DNA from: CAZVWJ01 sp964631325
GTDB lineage: Bacteria > T1Sed10-126
Assembly: GCA_964631325.1 (NCBI GenBank)
Contig: CAZVWJ010000032.1
Coordinates: forward strand, 1 to 28,218
Length of the DNA: 28,218 nt
Direction: 5' to 3'
How positions within the stretch are numbered: position 1 is the stretch's first letter; each line of letters begins with the position of its first letter. A program made the translations under genes and the position numbers. The notes beneath the pieces are model-generated. The model was not told where the DNA came from, did no database searches, and worked only from the letters and a program-made list of their open reading frames with translations. Below, piece after piece: positions 13,952-22,300 of this stretch.

Positions 13952-14896
13952 ATGGAAGTTTTTCAGTCTATACCAGATTCTTCCCGGGGGCGGATGGTTG
14001 TTTTAGGAACTTTTGACGGTTTGCACCGGGGACACCGGGCTGTGCTTGAACGAGGATTGAAGCTTGCTGAAAAACAAAATTTAGTTTCCACAGTGTTGAC
14101 TTTTAATCCCGAACCCCGGGCTTTTTTCCAAAACTTGCGGCCTGAACAGAGGCGCTTATTGACGCGAGAAGATAAGTTAAATATCATTAAACGTTCAGAA
14201 TACGATAGTTGTGTAGAATTGGAGTTCACAGATAAGCTTGCAGTGATGTCTCCGGCGGATTTTTTTTATTCTTTGTTAGTAAATAAATTGAATGTAAAAG
14301 CTGTTTGTGTTGGCTATAATTTTAAATTTGGTGCCCGGGGGCAGGGAACTACTTCCCGGCTTCGTGAATTGGCGGATGAAAATGATGTAGAACTTGAGCT
14401 TTGCCCCCCTGTTGAATATGCTGGTCAACCAGTGAGCAGTTCACGTATTCGAGAATTAATCAAGGAAGGAAAAATGCGGCGGGCAAGAGAGTTGTTAACC
14501 CGTCCCTATACGGTTTTGGAAGTTATCCAGCCCGGTCGGGGTAAAGGAAAAGAACTGGGGTTTCCCACCCTGAATTTTCCCCTGGTTAACACTATTTCAC
14601 CGCTTTGTGGTGTATACTTAGTCTGGTTGGGAACAGAGCGGAGAATACCTGCCGTTGCTAACTATGGTCGGAATCCGGCGATAAGTGAACTTCGGATACC
14701 CGTTCTGGAAGTACATTCGCTTTCGGGAAAACCGGAATTTAAAGTCGGAGAAAAAACGCACGTTTATTTTGAAAAATTTGTTCGTCGGGAAATAGATTTT
14801 GAAACTGAACAACAGTTAAAGAATAAAATTTGTGAAGACGTTGAACAGGCCAGGAAATATTTTGCAGTCCATTCCCGGCCCGAAATGATTAATTAA
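13952..14896 (+). CDS. ribF: Bifunctional riboflavin kinase/FAD synthetase
   Basis: A 314-residue RibF that phosphorylates riboflavin to FMN and adenylates FMN to FAD. The N-terminal nucleotidyltransferase shows LGTFDGLHRGHRAVL (HxGH type) and VSSSRIRELIKEGKMRRARELL. The C-terminal kinase shows GRGKGKELGFPTLNFP and CGVYLVWL, with the metal-binding Thr/Asn region present. The start ATG is 2 bp after the truB stop with only a weak GGGA upstream, consistent with coupling. It ends the rimP-led run before an inverted-repeat element. Confidence 0.95.
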   Translation: MEVFQSIPDSSRGRMVVLGTFDGLHRGHRAVLERGLKLAEKQNLVSTVLTFNPEPRAFFQNLRPEQRRLLTREDKLNIIKRSEYDSCVELEFTDKLAVMSPADFFYSLLVNKLNVKAVCVGYNFKFGARGQGTTSRLRELADENDVELELCPPVEYAGQPVSSSRIRELIKEGKMRRARELLTRPYTVLEVIQPGRGKGKELGFPTLNFPLVNTISPLCGVYLVWLGTERRIPAVANYGRNPAISELRIPVLEVHSLSGKPEFKVGEKTHVYFEKFVRREIDFETEQQLKNKICEDVEQARKYFAVHSRPEMIN

Positions 14897-15138
14897 AATC
14901 ACGTAAATACTCACCTATCCTCTTTCCCCTGAGGGGAGAGAGCTTGCCCTGCGCATGGACAGGGCTTGTGGCGCGTACGCGCTATTAGAGTGTGGGGGGT
15001 AACCCCGCTCTTTTGTGAGAGAGCTAGGTTAAAGGCATCTTTGAAGCTTTTTCACCCTCATTTGTGTTTTCCCCCTCAAGGGGGAAAAGATTAGATGAGT
15101 AGTTACAAAACCACTTAGCGTTTTAAGGAGGATTTTCG
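14897..15138. other. Intergenic region between ribF and rpsO
   Basis: Almost all of this gap is filled by the inverted-repeat element at 14903-15106. The last 30 bp carry the rpsO Shine-Dalgarno (AAGGAGG, 15125-15131). No clear promoter or S15-binding pseudoknot could be identified by eye. Confidence 0.5.
14903..15106. mobile_element. 204-bp inverted-repeat element between ribF and rpsO
   Basis: The left end GTAAATACTCACCTATCC (14903-14920) and the reverse complement of the right end GTAACTACTCATCTAATC (15089-15106) match well. Pairing continues through a pyrimidine tract into CCCCTGAGGGG on the left and CCCCCTCAAGGGGG on the right. By eye the 34-36 nt arms are about 80% identical. Inside are a GCCCTG...CAGGGC hairpin (14946-14965), a perfect 12-bp palindrome GCGCGTACGCGC (14971-14982), and a GGGG-tta-CCCC hairpin near 14995-15006. 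No reading frame is present. It looks like a MITE or dispersed palindromic repeat, unrelated in its ends to the element at 4060-4238. Confidence 0.6.
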
Positions 15139-15402
15139 ATGAGTCAAGTTGCTGAAAGTAGAGAAGAGATCATTAAAAAATTTCAGCAGGAAGAGGGAGA
15201 TACAGGTTCGTCCGAAGTACAGATAGCCCTGCTGACTGACAGGATTAACAGCCTGACCGAACATTTAAAGGCTCAACCCAAGGATTACGAGGCCCGCCGC
15301 GGCTTGCTGGACCTGGTAGAGAAACGAAAGAAACACCTTGATTACTTAAGAAACAACAAATTCGAGTGTTTTCAGGAAATCACAGAAGAACTGGATCTAT
15401 AA
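15139..15402 (+). CDS. rpsO: 30S ribosomal protein S15
   Basis: An 87-residue S15, which binds the central domain of 16S rRNA. EEGDTGSSEVQIALLTDRINSLTEHLKAQPKDYEARRGLLDLVEKRKKHLDYLR is the family signature, with the usual GDTGSPEVQ reading GDTGSSEVQ. A strong AAGGAGG lies upstream. It precedes pnp, the normal pairing, but with a 261-bp gap. The C terminus (ITEELDL) is more acidic than usual. Confidence 0.97.
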   Translation: MSQVAESREEIIKKFQQEEGDTGSSEVQIALLTDRINSLTEHLKAQPKDYEARRGLLDLVEKRKKHLDYLRNNKFECFQEITEELDL

Positions 15403-15505
15403 AGCTCTCGTAAATTTGTTCAAGCGGTTCGGGATGATTGTTTGTATAAGTTATTCTTGTCGTATGCGGGACTGTTGTTTCTTTTTAGAATAGACGGAGG
15501 TGAAA

Positions 15506-15517
15506 ATGTTTTACTGA
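15506..15517 (+). other. Possible 3-codon leader mini-ORF in the rpsO-pnp gap
   Basis: GACGGAGGTGAAA followed by ATG TTT TAC TGA gives a start codon with a very strong Shine-Dalgarno and a stop after three codons (Met-Phe-Tyr). It lies about 150 nt before pnp. It could be a regulatory leader, a translation pause site, or chance. The rest of the 261-bp gap (15403-15663) has no gene and no obvious promoter, apart from a weak TTGTTG/TATTTT pair near 15596-15624. Confidence 0.25.
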
Positions 15518-15663
15518 GAATAGTTTGAGTTGTGAATGATTTTCATCAAGTTTTGAAAGTAATCGTTTTTGGAGGATATTTACGTAAGTAACTTTTTGTT
15601 GGCAAGGGATAATTTTCTTATTTTTTGAGTAATTGGTAATTCTTTAGGAGGTTTTGTTAGAAG

Positions 15664-17769
15664 ATGGAGTTTTCTGGATCTATTGAAATTGGTGGAAGAG
15701 AATTAACTTTTCGCAGTGGTAAATTAGCACGACAGGCTCAGGGGGCAGTGGAAATACAATACGGTGATACGGTTCTATTGACCACGGCCGGGATAGACGA
15801 TCCCAAGGATTTACCTTTTTTTCCGTTGACTGTCGAATATCGCGAGATGACCTATGCTTCCGGTAAAATACCCGGTGGTTTTTTCAAACGGGAGGGGAGG
15901 CCGAGTAACCATGAAACAGTTTCAGCCCGCCTGACTGATCGGGCGATTCGACCGATGTTTCCCGACGAGTATCAAAATGAAGTTCAGATAGTTTCTACGG
16001 TCTTGAGTGCGGAACAGGAAAATATTCCTAATGTTCTTTCTATTGTCGGCGCTTCAATGGCCCTGATGATAGCGGACACTCCTTTTAACGAACCGCTGGG
16101 AGCTGTCAGGATGGGTTACCACGAGGATGAGTTAGTCGTTAATCCTTCCAAAAATACACTTGACGATGCTGAGCTTGACCTTGTCGTTGCGGGAACAGAA
16201 GAAGCAATAACCATGGTGGAAGCCAGCGCTTCGGAAGTCCCCGAAGATGTTATTCTCGACGGCCTGGATGTTGCGCACGATAAAATACAGGAGATCCTGG
16301 AACTTGAGCGGGGCCTGGTTCAACAATGCCAGAAACCTCAGAGTGGTTTTGAACCGCCTGAATACGACGAAGAACTAATTTCGGCTGTTAAGGATGCCGG
16401 TTACGATCGGATGAAGGAGGCGGTTTTTACTCCTAAAAAGCCGGACCGTAAAAAGGCCAAGGATGAAGTAAAAGAAGCATTAAAAGAAGAGTTTCTTGGT
16501 GACCTGGATGAGCTTGATTCACCGGATGAAGTAGAAATTAAGGAACGCTCTTTTTCACGTGCTTTCTCCGAACTTGAATCTGAAATAGTTCGCAGTTCCA
16601 TTCTTGAAGACGGTGATCGAATTGATGGGCGAGGTCTGGATGACATCCGTCCGATTTCAGTGGAAGCCGGTTCGCTTCCCCGCCCCCATGGTTCCAGCCT
16701 GTTTACCCGGGGCGAAACTCAGAGCCTTGCTTCAGTTACCCTCGGTACTCCCCGCGAAACACAGCAGGTTGATACATTATTTGAAGAAACCGAAAAACGA
16801 TTTATCCTTCACTATAACTTTCCACCCTATAGTGTTGGTGAAGTACGACGGATTACCGGGCCGGGGCGCCGTGAGATTGGCCATGGCTTGATGGCGGAAA
16901 GTGCCATCCGTTCCCAGTTCCCGGAGAAAGAAGAATGGCCTTACTCTACCCGCGTGGTCTCTGAAATACTGGAATCCAACGGTTCGAGTTCGATGGCTAC
17001 TGTCTGTTCCGCCTCCCTGGCCTTGATGGACGCCGCTGTCCCGATTGACAAGCACGTTTCCGGGGTGGCCATGGGGTTAATTAAGGATGAAGAAGACTAT
17101 GCGATTCTTACTGATATACTCGGAGACGAGGATCACCTGGGAGATATGGATTTCAAGGTTGCTGGTACCGAGGACGGTGTTACCTCCCTTCAGATGGATA
17201 TCAAGATAGAGGGAGTAACCCGGGAATTGCTGGAAGAAGCACTTGATCGAGCCAATGAAGCCAGGTTGGATATTCTCGGTATTATGCGCGATTGTATTTC
17301 CGAACCTCGTGATTCTATTTCGGAACACGCTCCCCGTCTCTATACCCTGGAAATTCCCCAGGATAAAATCAGAGATCTTATTGGGCCCGGTGGGAAGAAC
17401 ATCCGGAATATAATTGACGAATCCGGTGCCACAGTTGACGTTGAAGATGATGGAACCGTCTTCATTGGTGCCGACGACCAGGAGTCCGGTGAAATGGCCA
17501 AGGAAATGGTCGAAGACTGTACGGCCGAAGCCGAGGTAGGCAAAATTTACGAGGGCACTGTTGTCTCTACTACGGACTTTGGCGCCTTTGTTGAAATACT
17601 GCCCGGCCAGGACGGTCTCGTTCATATCTCGGAGCTGGCGGAACACCACGTTAAAAACACTTCTGACGTGCTTGAGGTCGGTGACGAAGTCAAGGTTAAA
17701 TGTACCGACATCACTGAAAAAGGAATTGAACTTAGCAAAGTCGAAGCTGACAAGGAACTGGAGAACTGA
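15664..17769 (+). CDS. pnp: Polyribonucleotide nucleotidyltransferase (PNPase)
   Basis: A 701-residue phosphorolytic 3'-to-5' exoribonuclease. Two RNase PH domains flank an alpha-helical linker: the first opens with LTFRSGKLARQAQGAVEIQYGDTVLL, and the second has DDIRPISVEAGSLPRPHGSSLFTRGETQ and the SVGEVRRITGPGRREIGHG active-site region. A KH domain (IRDLIGPGGKNIRNII) and an S1 domain (GTVVSTTDFGAFVEILPGQDGLVHISEL) end the protein. Length and order are normal. An AGGAGG lies 12 nt before the ATG, slightly long. The sequence is strongly acidic, including the KH-S1 part, as expected of a halophile. Confidence 0.98.
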   Translation: MEFSGSIEIGGRELTFRSGKLARQAQGAVEIQYGDTVLLTTAGIDDPKDLPFFPLTVEYREMTYASGKIPGGFFKREGRPSNHETVSARLTDRAIRPMFPDEYQNEVQIVSTVLSAEQENIPNVLSIVGASMALMIADTPFNEPLGAVRMGYHEDELVVNPSKNTLDDAELDLVVAGTEEAITMVEASASEVPEDVILDGLDVAHDKIQEILELERGLVQQCQKPQSGFEPPEYDEELISAVKDAGYDRMKEAVFTPKKPDRKKAKDEVKEALKEEFLGDLDELDSPDEVEIKERSFSRAFSELESEIVRSSILEDGDRIDGRGLDDIRPISVEAGSLPRPHGSSLFTRGETQSLASVTLGTPRETQQVDTLFEETEKRFILHYNFPPYSVGEVRRITGPGRREIGHGLMAESAIRSQFPEKEEWPYSTRVVSEILESNGSSSMATVCSASLALMDAAVPIDKHVSGVAMGLIKDEEDYAILTDILGDEDHLGDMDFKVAGTEDGVTSLQMDIKIEGVTRELLEEALDRANEARLDILGIMRDCISEPRDSISEHAPRLYTLEIPQDKIRDLIGPGGKNIRNIIDESGATVDVEDDGTVFIGADDQESGEMAKEMVEDCTAEAEVGKIYEGTVVSTTDFGAFVEILPGQDGLVHISELAEHHVKNTSDVLEVGDEVKVKCTDITEKGIELSKVEADKELEN

Positions 17770-17864
17770 AAAGGTTCTCTTAGCCCTTAAATTTAGTTTT
17801 AAATTGTAGTACTCGATGTGGTGCAGGTTTGCCAGGGGGAGTAGCTTTTGACCGGTGATATTGG

Positions 17865-20177
17865 ATGGACAAAAAGAAACGCTGGCTGGAATTACTCGGC
17901 TTTTTTGCCTTATTTGTCGGTCTCTTTATTCTGCTCTCTCTGGTTACCTACCATCCCCTTGACCCCCCCGGAAGCTCCAGGCCGGGTTTTGCTAACAAAG
18001 GTGGAAAAATAGGCGCTTTTACTGCCTACTACCTTTACGCTTATTTCGGTTATTCGAGCTGGCTTATCGTTCTTTCCCTTTTCTCCGTTTCCATTCAGCT
18101 TATTCGCCAGCGCCCCGATTTGTTTGGCTGGTCTTCGGCAGCCGGTTGGTTGCTTTTGCTTGTGGGACTTGCGGCAATGATGAGTCTTGGCTCCCCGATG
18201 GCCGGGGGAGTGGTTGGCCTTTATTTTGTCACTCGTTTTGAGCCCCTGATTGGCCAGGCTGGCGTCTTCCTTTTGTTTATTTTTGTATTTTTAGTGGGGG
18301 TTTCTCTCCATTCAGCCCGGTCTATCCAGGAAACCTTAATTGAGACTTCTAACCTGTTTAAGCAGCTCTACGAAGGAATTAAAACCGGCGGCGCACTTCT
18401 TCGGGAATACAATGATTGGCTGATTGAGAAGACCCGTAGTTTTTGGGATAGCTGGTTCAAGGGCTCTGAAAGAACAGCCTCACCGTCGCCTGCCCGTTCG
18501 TCTGCTCCAACTAAAAATTCATCAAAAACAAAATCTTCCAGTGAAACTGATACCAGTTCGGCGGAGGAAGAAAGCGGTGAAAAGGATTCGGAAAAGGCCG
18601 AATCAGATACTCCGGTGGTCTCCCTGGCTGAAAAAAAAGAGTCTTCCGACGTCCAGACCGGCCCGGATAAAGAGGAAAAGCCCCGGGGAGCAAATGGTTC
18701 CTCACCTGTGGAAGTGGACCAAAAGCGGCCGGCTGTAGATGAAGCGGATATGTCCACTTATGACTTTCCTCCCCTTGAATTACTCGAGTCGGGAAATATT
18801 GATGAGGCTATTCCGGATGAGGAAACTCAGGAGAAAGTTGCTGCCAAGCTGGAGAACACCTTTGATGAATTTGGAATTGACGCGGAAGTTGTAGATGCCA
18901 ACTCCGGTCCCGTTCTTACAATGTACGAGGTCGAACCGGGGCCCGGGGTTTCCGTAAATAAATTTCAGAGCCGGGCAGATGATATAAAACTTAGTCTGGC
19001 GGTCCAGTCAGTTCGTATTGTTTCTCCCATACCGGGTAAATCTGCCGTGGGTATCGAGGTTTCTAATCCCGAGCGTGCTCTGGTGAAATTGCGCGACGTC
19101 CTTGGCACTTCCGAGTTCAACAGCGAAGAAAACAATTTGCCCCTCGGTTTTGGTCTGGATGTTTTTGGCGAACCCCTGGTTGTTGACCTTGAAGCGCTAC
19201 CTCACTTGTTGATAGCCGGAGCTACCGGCAGTGGTAAAAGTGTCTGCATTAATTCTATTATTTGCAGTTTGCTTTATCATCTCCCGCCGGATGAATTAAA
19301 ACTTATTTTAATTGATCCCAAGCGAGTGGAATTGAAACTTTATGATGATTTGCCTCACCTTATAACCGAAGTTATAGATGATCCCGATGATGCTACCAAG
19401 TCCCTGAAATGGGCGGTTGAGGAAATGGAGGAACGCTACGAACGTCTTTCTGAGGCGGGTTACCGGGATATCAATGGTTACAACGAAGCGGTTGATAAAG
19501 ATGAAAAAATGCCCTATATCGTTATTATTGTTGATGAGCTGGCTGACTTGATGCTGGTTAATCCAAAAGAATGTGAACAATCAATTACTCGCTTAGCTCA
19601 GATGGCCCGGGCGGTTGGAATTCACCTCGTGGTTGCCACCCAGCGTCCTTCAACTGACGTAATAACCGGCTTAATTAAAGCCAACATGCCCGCCCGGGTG
19701 GCTTTTCGGGTCTCCAGCGGTACTGATAGTCGGGTTATTCTTGATGAAAACGGTGCTGAAACTTTGCTTGGCGATGGTGATTTGCTCTATCTTTCGGCCG
19801 CTTCTCCTCATCCCCGGCGGGCGCAGGGGTCGTTTTTGACTGATAAAGAAACTAAAGACGTGATTCGTTTCGTCAAAGAACAGCTCCGGCCCAGTTATCT
19901 CGATGAGGACGCCATCTTTGGATCGGGTACCATTGGTGAATTAGAGGAAGATTTTGACGATGAATATTATGAGGACGCTAAAAAACTCGTGGTGGAAACG
20001 GGGAAGGCCTCTGCCTCGATGATCCAGCGCCGGTTTAGAGTGGGCTATAATCGTGCTGCTCGAATGGTTGATATGATGGAAGAGGAAGGTATTGTCGGAC
20101 CTCACCGGGGAAGCAAGGCCCGGCGGGTGCTTGTGGATGAAGGTGAGTATTTTGAGGAAACCGAAAATGAAGAATAA
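17865..20177 (+). CDS. ftsK: DNA translocase FtsK/SpoIIIE
   Basis: A 770-residue septal DNA pump for chromosome segregation at division or sporulation. The first 160 residues contain about four membrane helices. A charged, Ser/Glu-rich linker (about 205-300) follows. The motor has Walker A GATGSGKS at 452-459 and Walker B IVIIVDELADL with Asp557/Glu558. The C-terminal gamma winged-helix (residues about 700-765, ETGKASASMIQRRFRVGYNRAARMVD) reads sequence polarity. The ATG follows a TGA in the same frame, so no longer start is possible, and the Shine-Dalgarno is weak. Its end overlaps the next gene by 11 bp, which starts a packed envelope operon. Confidence 0.97.
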   Translation: MDKKKRWLELLGFFALFVGLFILLSLVTYHPLDPPGSSRPGFANKGGKIGAFTAYYLYAYFGYSSWLIVLSLFSVSIQLIRQRPDLFGWSSAAGWLLLLVGLAAMMSLGSPMAGGVVGLYFVTRFEPLIGQAGVFLLFIFVFLVGVSLHSARSIQETLIETSNLFKQLYEGIKTGGALLREYNDWLIEKTRSFWDSWFKGSERTASPSPARSSAPTKNSSKTKSSSETDTSSAEEESGEKDSEKAESDTPVVSLAEKKESSDVQTGPDKEEKPRGANGSSPVEVDQKRPAVDEADMSTYDFPPLELLESGNIDEAIPDEETQEKVAAKLENTFDEFGIDAEVVDANSGPVLTMYEVEPGPGVSVNKFQSRADDIKLSLAVQSVRIVSPIPGKSAVGIEVSNPERALVKLRDVLGTSEFNSEENNLPLGFGLDVFGEPLVVDLEALPHLLIAGATGSGKSVCINSIICSLLYHLPPDELKLILIDPKRVELKLYDDLPHLITEVIDDPDDATKSLKWAVEEMEERYERLSEAGYRDINGYNEAVDKDEKMPYIVIIVDELADLMLVNPKECEQSITRLAQMARAVGIHLVVATQRPSTDVITGLIKANMPARVAFRVSSGTDSRVILDENGAETLLGDGDLLYLSAASPHPRRAQGSFLTDKETKDVIRFVKEQLRPSYLDEDAIFGSGTIGELEEDFDDEYYEDAKKLVVETGKASASMIQRRFRVGYNRAARMVDMMEEEGIVGPHRGSKARRVLVDEGEYFEETENEE

Positions 20178-20847
20178 AATTACCGTTCGCTTTTCAGCCT
20201 TTCTCTTTACCGGCCTGTTAATTTGCCTGGTTCAGGCTGCACCGGTTAACGCTCTTTCCCCGGAACAGTTTATTTCCCGCCTCAAGGTTAAGTTCAGGCG
20301 GACTTCCAGTATCTATCTGCAGGCCCGGGTATATCCCCTGGATCGACCGGCTGATTCCAGCACAGTAACTCTTGCTTACCGTTATCCGGATCGCTTTTTA
20401 CAGGTGCTCAGAGGCCGTCAAAAAAGGGAACAAATTGTTCTGTTTCGTGGGGATTCCGTTGCCGTTTATTACCCAAAAATAGATATTTACAAAACTCGAC
20501 GGCTTACTTCTCGCCAGAAACAGTCTCTAATTGTCCGGAAAGTCCCCCTCGCTGCTATGGTTGCCGGCCTCCGGTCAGATTCGTTTCCGGTGGAAAATGT
20601 TCGGACAACTACTTATTCTGAGACTATCACAGCACGTATTGTTAATAATAATTCCCGCCTGCCATATAAAAAGGCTCGGGTAGTTTTTACTCGAGATAAG
20701 CTAATCCCTTTATTTTTTGTTATAATTAGCGATTATAAATATAAGTTGAAAATCACTAAATATGAGGAAGAATCCCGTTTTCCGGCTATTGTTGAAGAGG
20801 CCTTTAATCAGTTTAATCCCCGGCTTCTGAGTGGGGTGGATTTATGA
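20167..20847 (+). CDS. Secreted LolA-like outer-membrane lipoprotein-sorting protein
   Basis: A 226-residue protein with a signal peptide (basic start MKNKITVR, hydrophobic core, cleavage likely after APVNA, about residue 29). The mature part begins LSPEQFISRLKVKFR and runs as strands with YRYPDRFLQVL, EQIVLFRGDSVAVYYP and late KYKLKITKYEEESRFP, the pattern of the LolA/LolB-like unclosed beta-barrel. In diderms LolA carries lipoproteins across the periplasm. The ATG at 20167 gives a clean signal peptide and lies 8 nt after GAGG inside ftsK; the frame is open upstream but only as a shadow of ftsK. It overlaps rodZ by 4 bp (ATGA). Sequence identity to classical LolA seems low, so the call is at fold level. 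Confidence 0.75.
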   Translation: MKNKITVRFSAFLFTGLLICLVQAAPVNALSPEQFISRLKVKFRRTSSIYLQARVYPLDRPADSSTVTLAYRYPDRFLQVLRGRQKREQIVLFRGDSVAVYYPKIDIYKTRRLTSRQKQSLIVRKVPLAAMVAGLRSDSFPVENVRTTTYSETITARIVNNNSRLPYKKARVVFTRDKLIPLFFVIISDYKYKLKITKYEEESRFPAIVEEAFNQFNPRLLSGVDL

Positions 20848-21698
20848 GTGAATTTGGCTCGGTGTTTAAAAAAGTTCGAGAGAAAAAAAACATTGACCTT
20901 GAAGAAATTGCCGCTGAACTTAACATAAGGAAACAATACCTGAAAGCAATTGAAGCAGGTGAGTTTGAGAAGCTTCCCGCCGAGGTCTATACGCTGGGTT
21001 TTATCCGTAATTATGCCCGTTACCTGGAGCTTGACGCAGATGCCCTGGTGATGAAATACAAGCTACAGCAGAAAAAAAATCATTCCCCGTCGCCGGAAGA
21101 AGCTAATAACCATAAGTTTTATTGGCTACTGCTGATATTTTCTATGCTCCTGGCAGTTAGCGCTTTTGCTTATCGAGTGTATCTCTGGGCCCCCCGGGAG
21201 GAAACCAGGTTACCAGAGCCAGAGATTTCGATGCCGGTTGAAAATCAATCCTGGAATAGATCTACGGATATCGATACTTTTGTTAAGCAGCCTGTCCAAA
21301 AATTGGAACTCAAAGTGGTAGCAATAGAGAAAACCTGGATTTATGTTCGGTTTGACGGGATTCGAGAACAGGAGCTGTTGCTTCAACCGGGCGACACTGT
21401 TCGCTGGACGGCTGAAGATTCAATAAAACTAAGGCTGGGAAATGCCGGTGGTATCCGGCTTTACCACGAAGGGGTTAGATTACCTCCACTGGGTCGTTCG
21501 GGGGAAGTTTCAGACAAACTTATTACCCTGGAAGATGGGAAGCTTAACATTAAAAATTTACGTAATCAGCGAATTCCACCGCCGGAAACTTCGGCGGATA
21601 CCGATGAAGTTTTGTCGGACACCGGTAATATTTTGTCAGACACCGGTAATCTTTTGTCGGACACTGAGAACAAGACAGCCGATACAGAAACCGAGTGA
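20844..21698 (+). CDS. RodZ-like membrane HTH protein
   Basis: A 284-residue protein with a cytoplasmic XRE-type HTH_25 domain (residues 1-70, FGSVFKKVREKKNIDLEEIA through YTLGFIRNYARYL), one transmembrane helix (about 93-112) and an extracytoplasmic DUF4115-like beta domain (about 150-240). This is the RodZ architecture, a partner of MreB in keeping rod shape. It starts in an ATGA overlap with the LolA-like gene, so the two are probably coupled. The last 34 residues are a Ser/Asp/Thr-rich tail made of a 7-residue repeat (LSDTGN core), encoded by three 21-bp tandem copies. That tail looks recently expanded. Confidence 0.85.
   Translation: MSEFGSVFKKVREKKNIDLEEIAAELNIRKQYLKAIEAGEFEKLPAEVYTLGFIRNYARYLELDADALVMKYKLQQKKNHSPSPEEANNHKFYWLLLIFSMLLAVSAFAYRVYLWAPREETRLPEPEISMPVENQSWNRSTDIDTFVKQPVQKLELKVVAIEKTWIYVRFDGIREQELLLQPGDTVRWTAEDSIKLRLGNAGGIRLYHEGVRLPPLGRSGEVSDKLITLEDGKLNIKNLRNQRIPPPETSADTDEVLSDTGNILSDTGNLLSDTENKTADTETE
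21609..21671 (+). repeat. Three 21-bp tandem repeats at the 3' end of rodZ-like gene
   Basis: Copies at 21609-21629, 21630-21650 and 21651-21671 share TTTTGTCGGACACCGGTAAT with few changes; the first two differ at two positions and the third diverges at its end. They encode the LSDTGN tail. The unit length is a multiple of three, so copy-number change keeps the frame. Confidence 0.85.
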
Positions 21699-21708
21699 TC
21701 AGGTAATT

Positions 21709-22284
21709 ATGACAATTCCAAATCGTTTAACTATCCTCAGGTTTTTTATTGCTCTTTGCTTTCTCAGTGTTCTGTTCAATTATAATCGGATTGAATGGCT
21801 AATTATCGGGGCACTTCTTTTTGTTGCCGCCGGCGTCACCGATCTCTACGATGGAATTCTGGCCCGTCGCTGGGACCAGGAAACTGATTTCGGACGTTTG
21901 ATGGATCCGCTGGCCGATAAAATGATTACTCTGATAGCTTTTATCTATTTTATTGAAATTCCGGAACTGCAGTGGCCGGCCTGGCTGGTGATTTTGTTGA
22001 TAGCCCGAGAATTGGCCGTCAATACGCTGCGGACCCTGGCTGCTATCGAAGAGCAGGTTCTCGCTGCCACTACTTCCGGTAAATATAAGACTACCGTTCA
22101 GCTTGCCGGAATCTTTCTCGTTCTGCTTGGCCTCATTTTTTATCGATTTGGGCTGGTTTCTTATGCCTGGCTGGAAGGGGTCTCCTGGACTACAATGTTT
22201 CTTATTTTGATTCTTACATTGTATAGCGGTGGAGAATACTATTACCAAAATTGGGAAATTTTTGAAGAATGTCTGAAAAGATAG
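21709..22284 (+). CDS. pgsA: CDP-diacylglycerol-glycerol-3-phosphate 3-phosphatidyltransferase
   Basis: A 191-residue integral membrane enzyme that makes phosphatidylglycerophosphate. It starts MTIPNRLTILR, the family norm. The CDP-alcohol phosphatidyltransferase motif is complete: Asp45, Asp48, Gly49, Ala52, Arg53, Gly62, Asp66 and Asp70. Several membrane helices follow. The ATG at 21709 was chosen from this N terminus; the open frame upstream is a shadow of the rodZ-like gene. The Shine-Dalgarno (AGG) is weak. pgpA, the next step of the pathway, follows 16 bp later. Confidence 0.95.
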   Translation: MTIPNRLTILRFFIALCFLSVLFNYNRIEWLIIGALLFVAAGVTDLYDGILARRWDQETDFGRLMDPLADKMITLIAFIYFIEIPELQWPAWLVILLIARELAVNTLRTLAAIEEQVLAATTSGKYKTTVQLAGIFLVLLGLIFYRFGLVSYAWLEGVSWTTMFLILILTLYSGGEYYYQNWEIFEECLKR

Positions 22285-22300
22285 TTGCGCTTAAATCGAT

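Noticed and set aside
15553..15582. TTGAAA/TATTTA promoter-like pair before pnp
   Set aside because: The -10 box matches consensus at only three positions and the region is AT-rich; not strong enough to list.
17077..17649. 190-codon minus-strand frame
   Set aside because: Entirely antisense to pnp, which has complete and unmistakable domains; no ribosome binding site or family match.
17821..17836. GGTTTGCCAGG shared between the pnp-ftsK gap and positions 66-77
   Set aside because: Only 11 bp long; a match of this size is expected by chance in 28 kb.
21799..22248. 149-codon minus-strand frame
   Set aside because: Antisense to pgsA, whose catalytic motif is intact.
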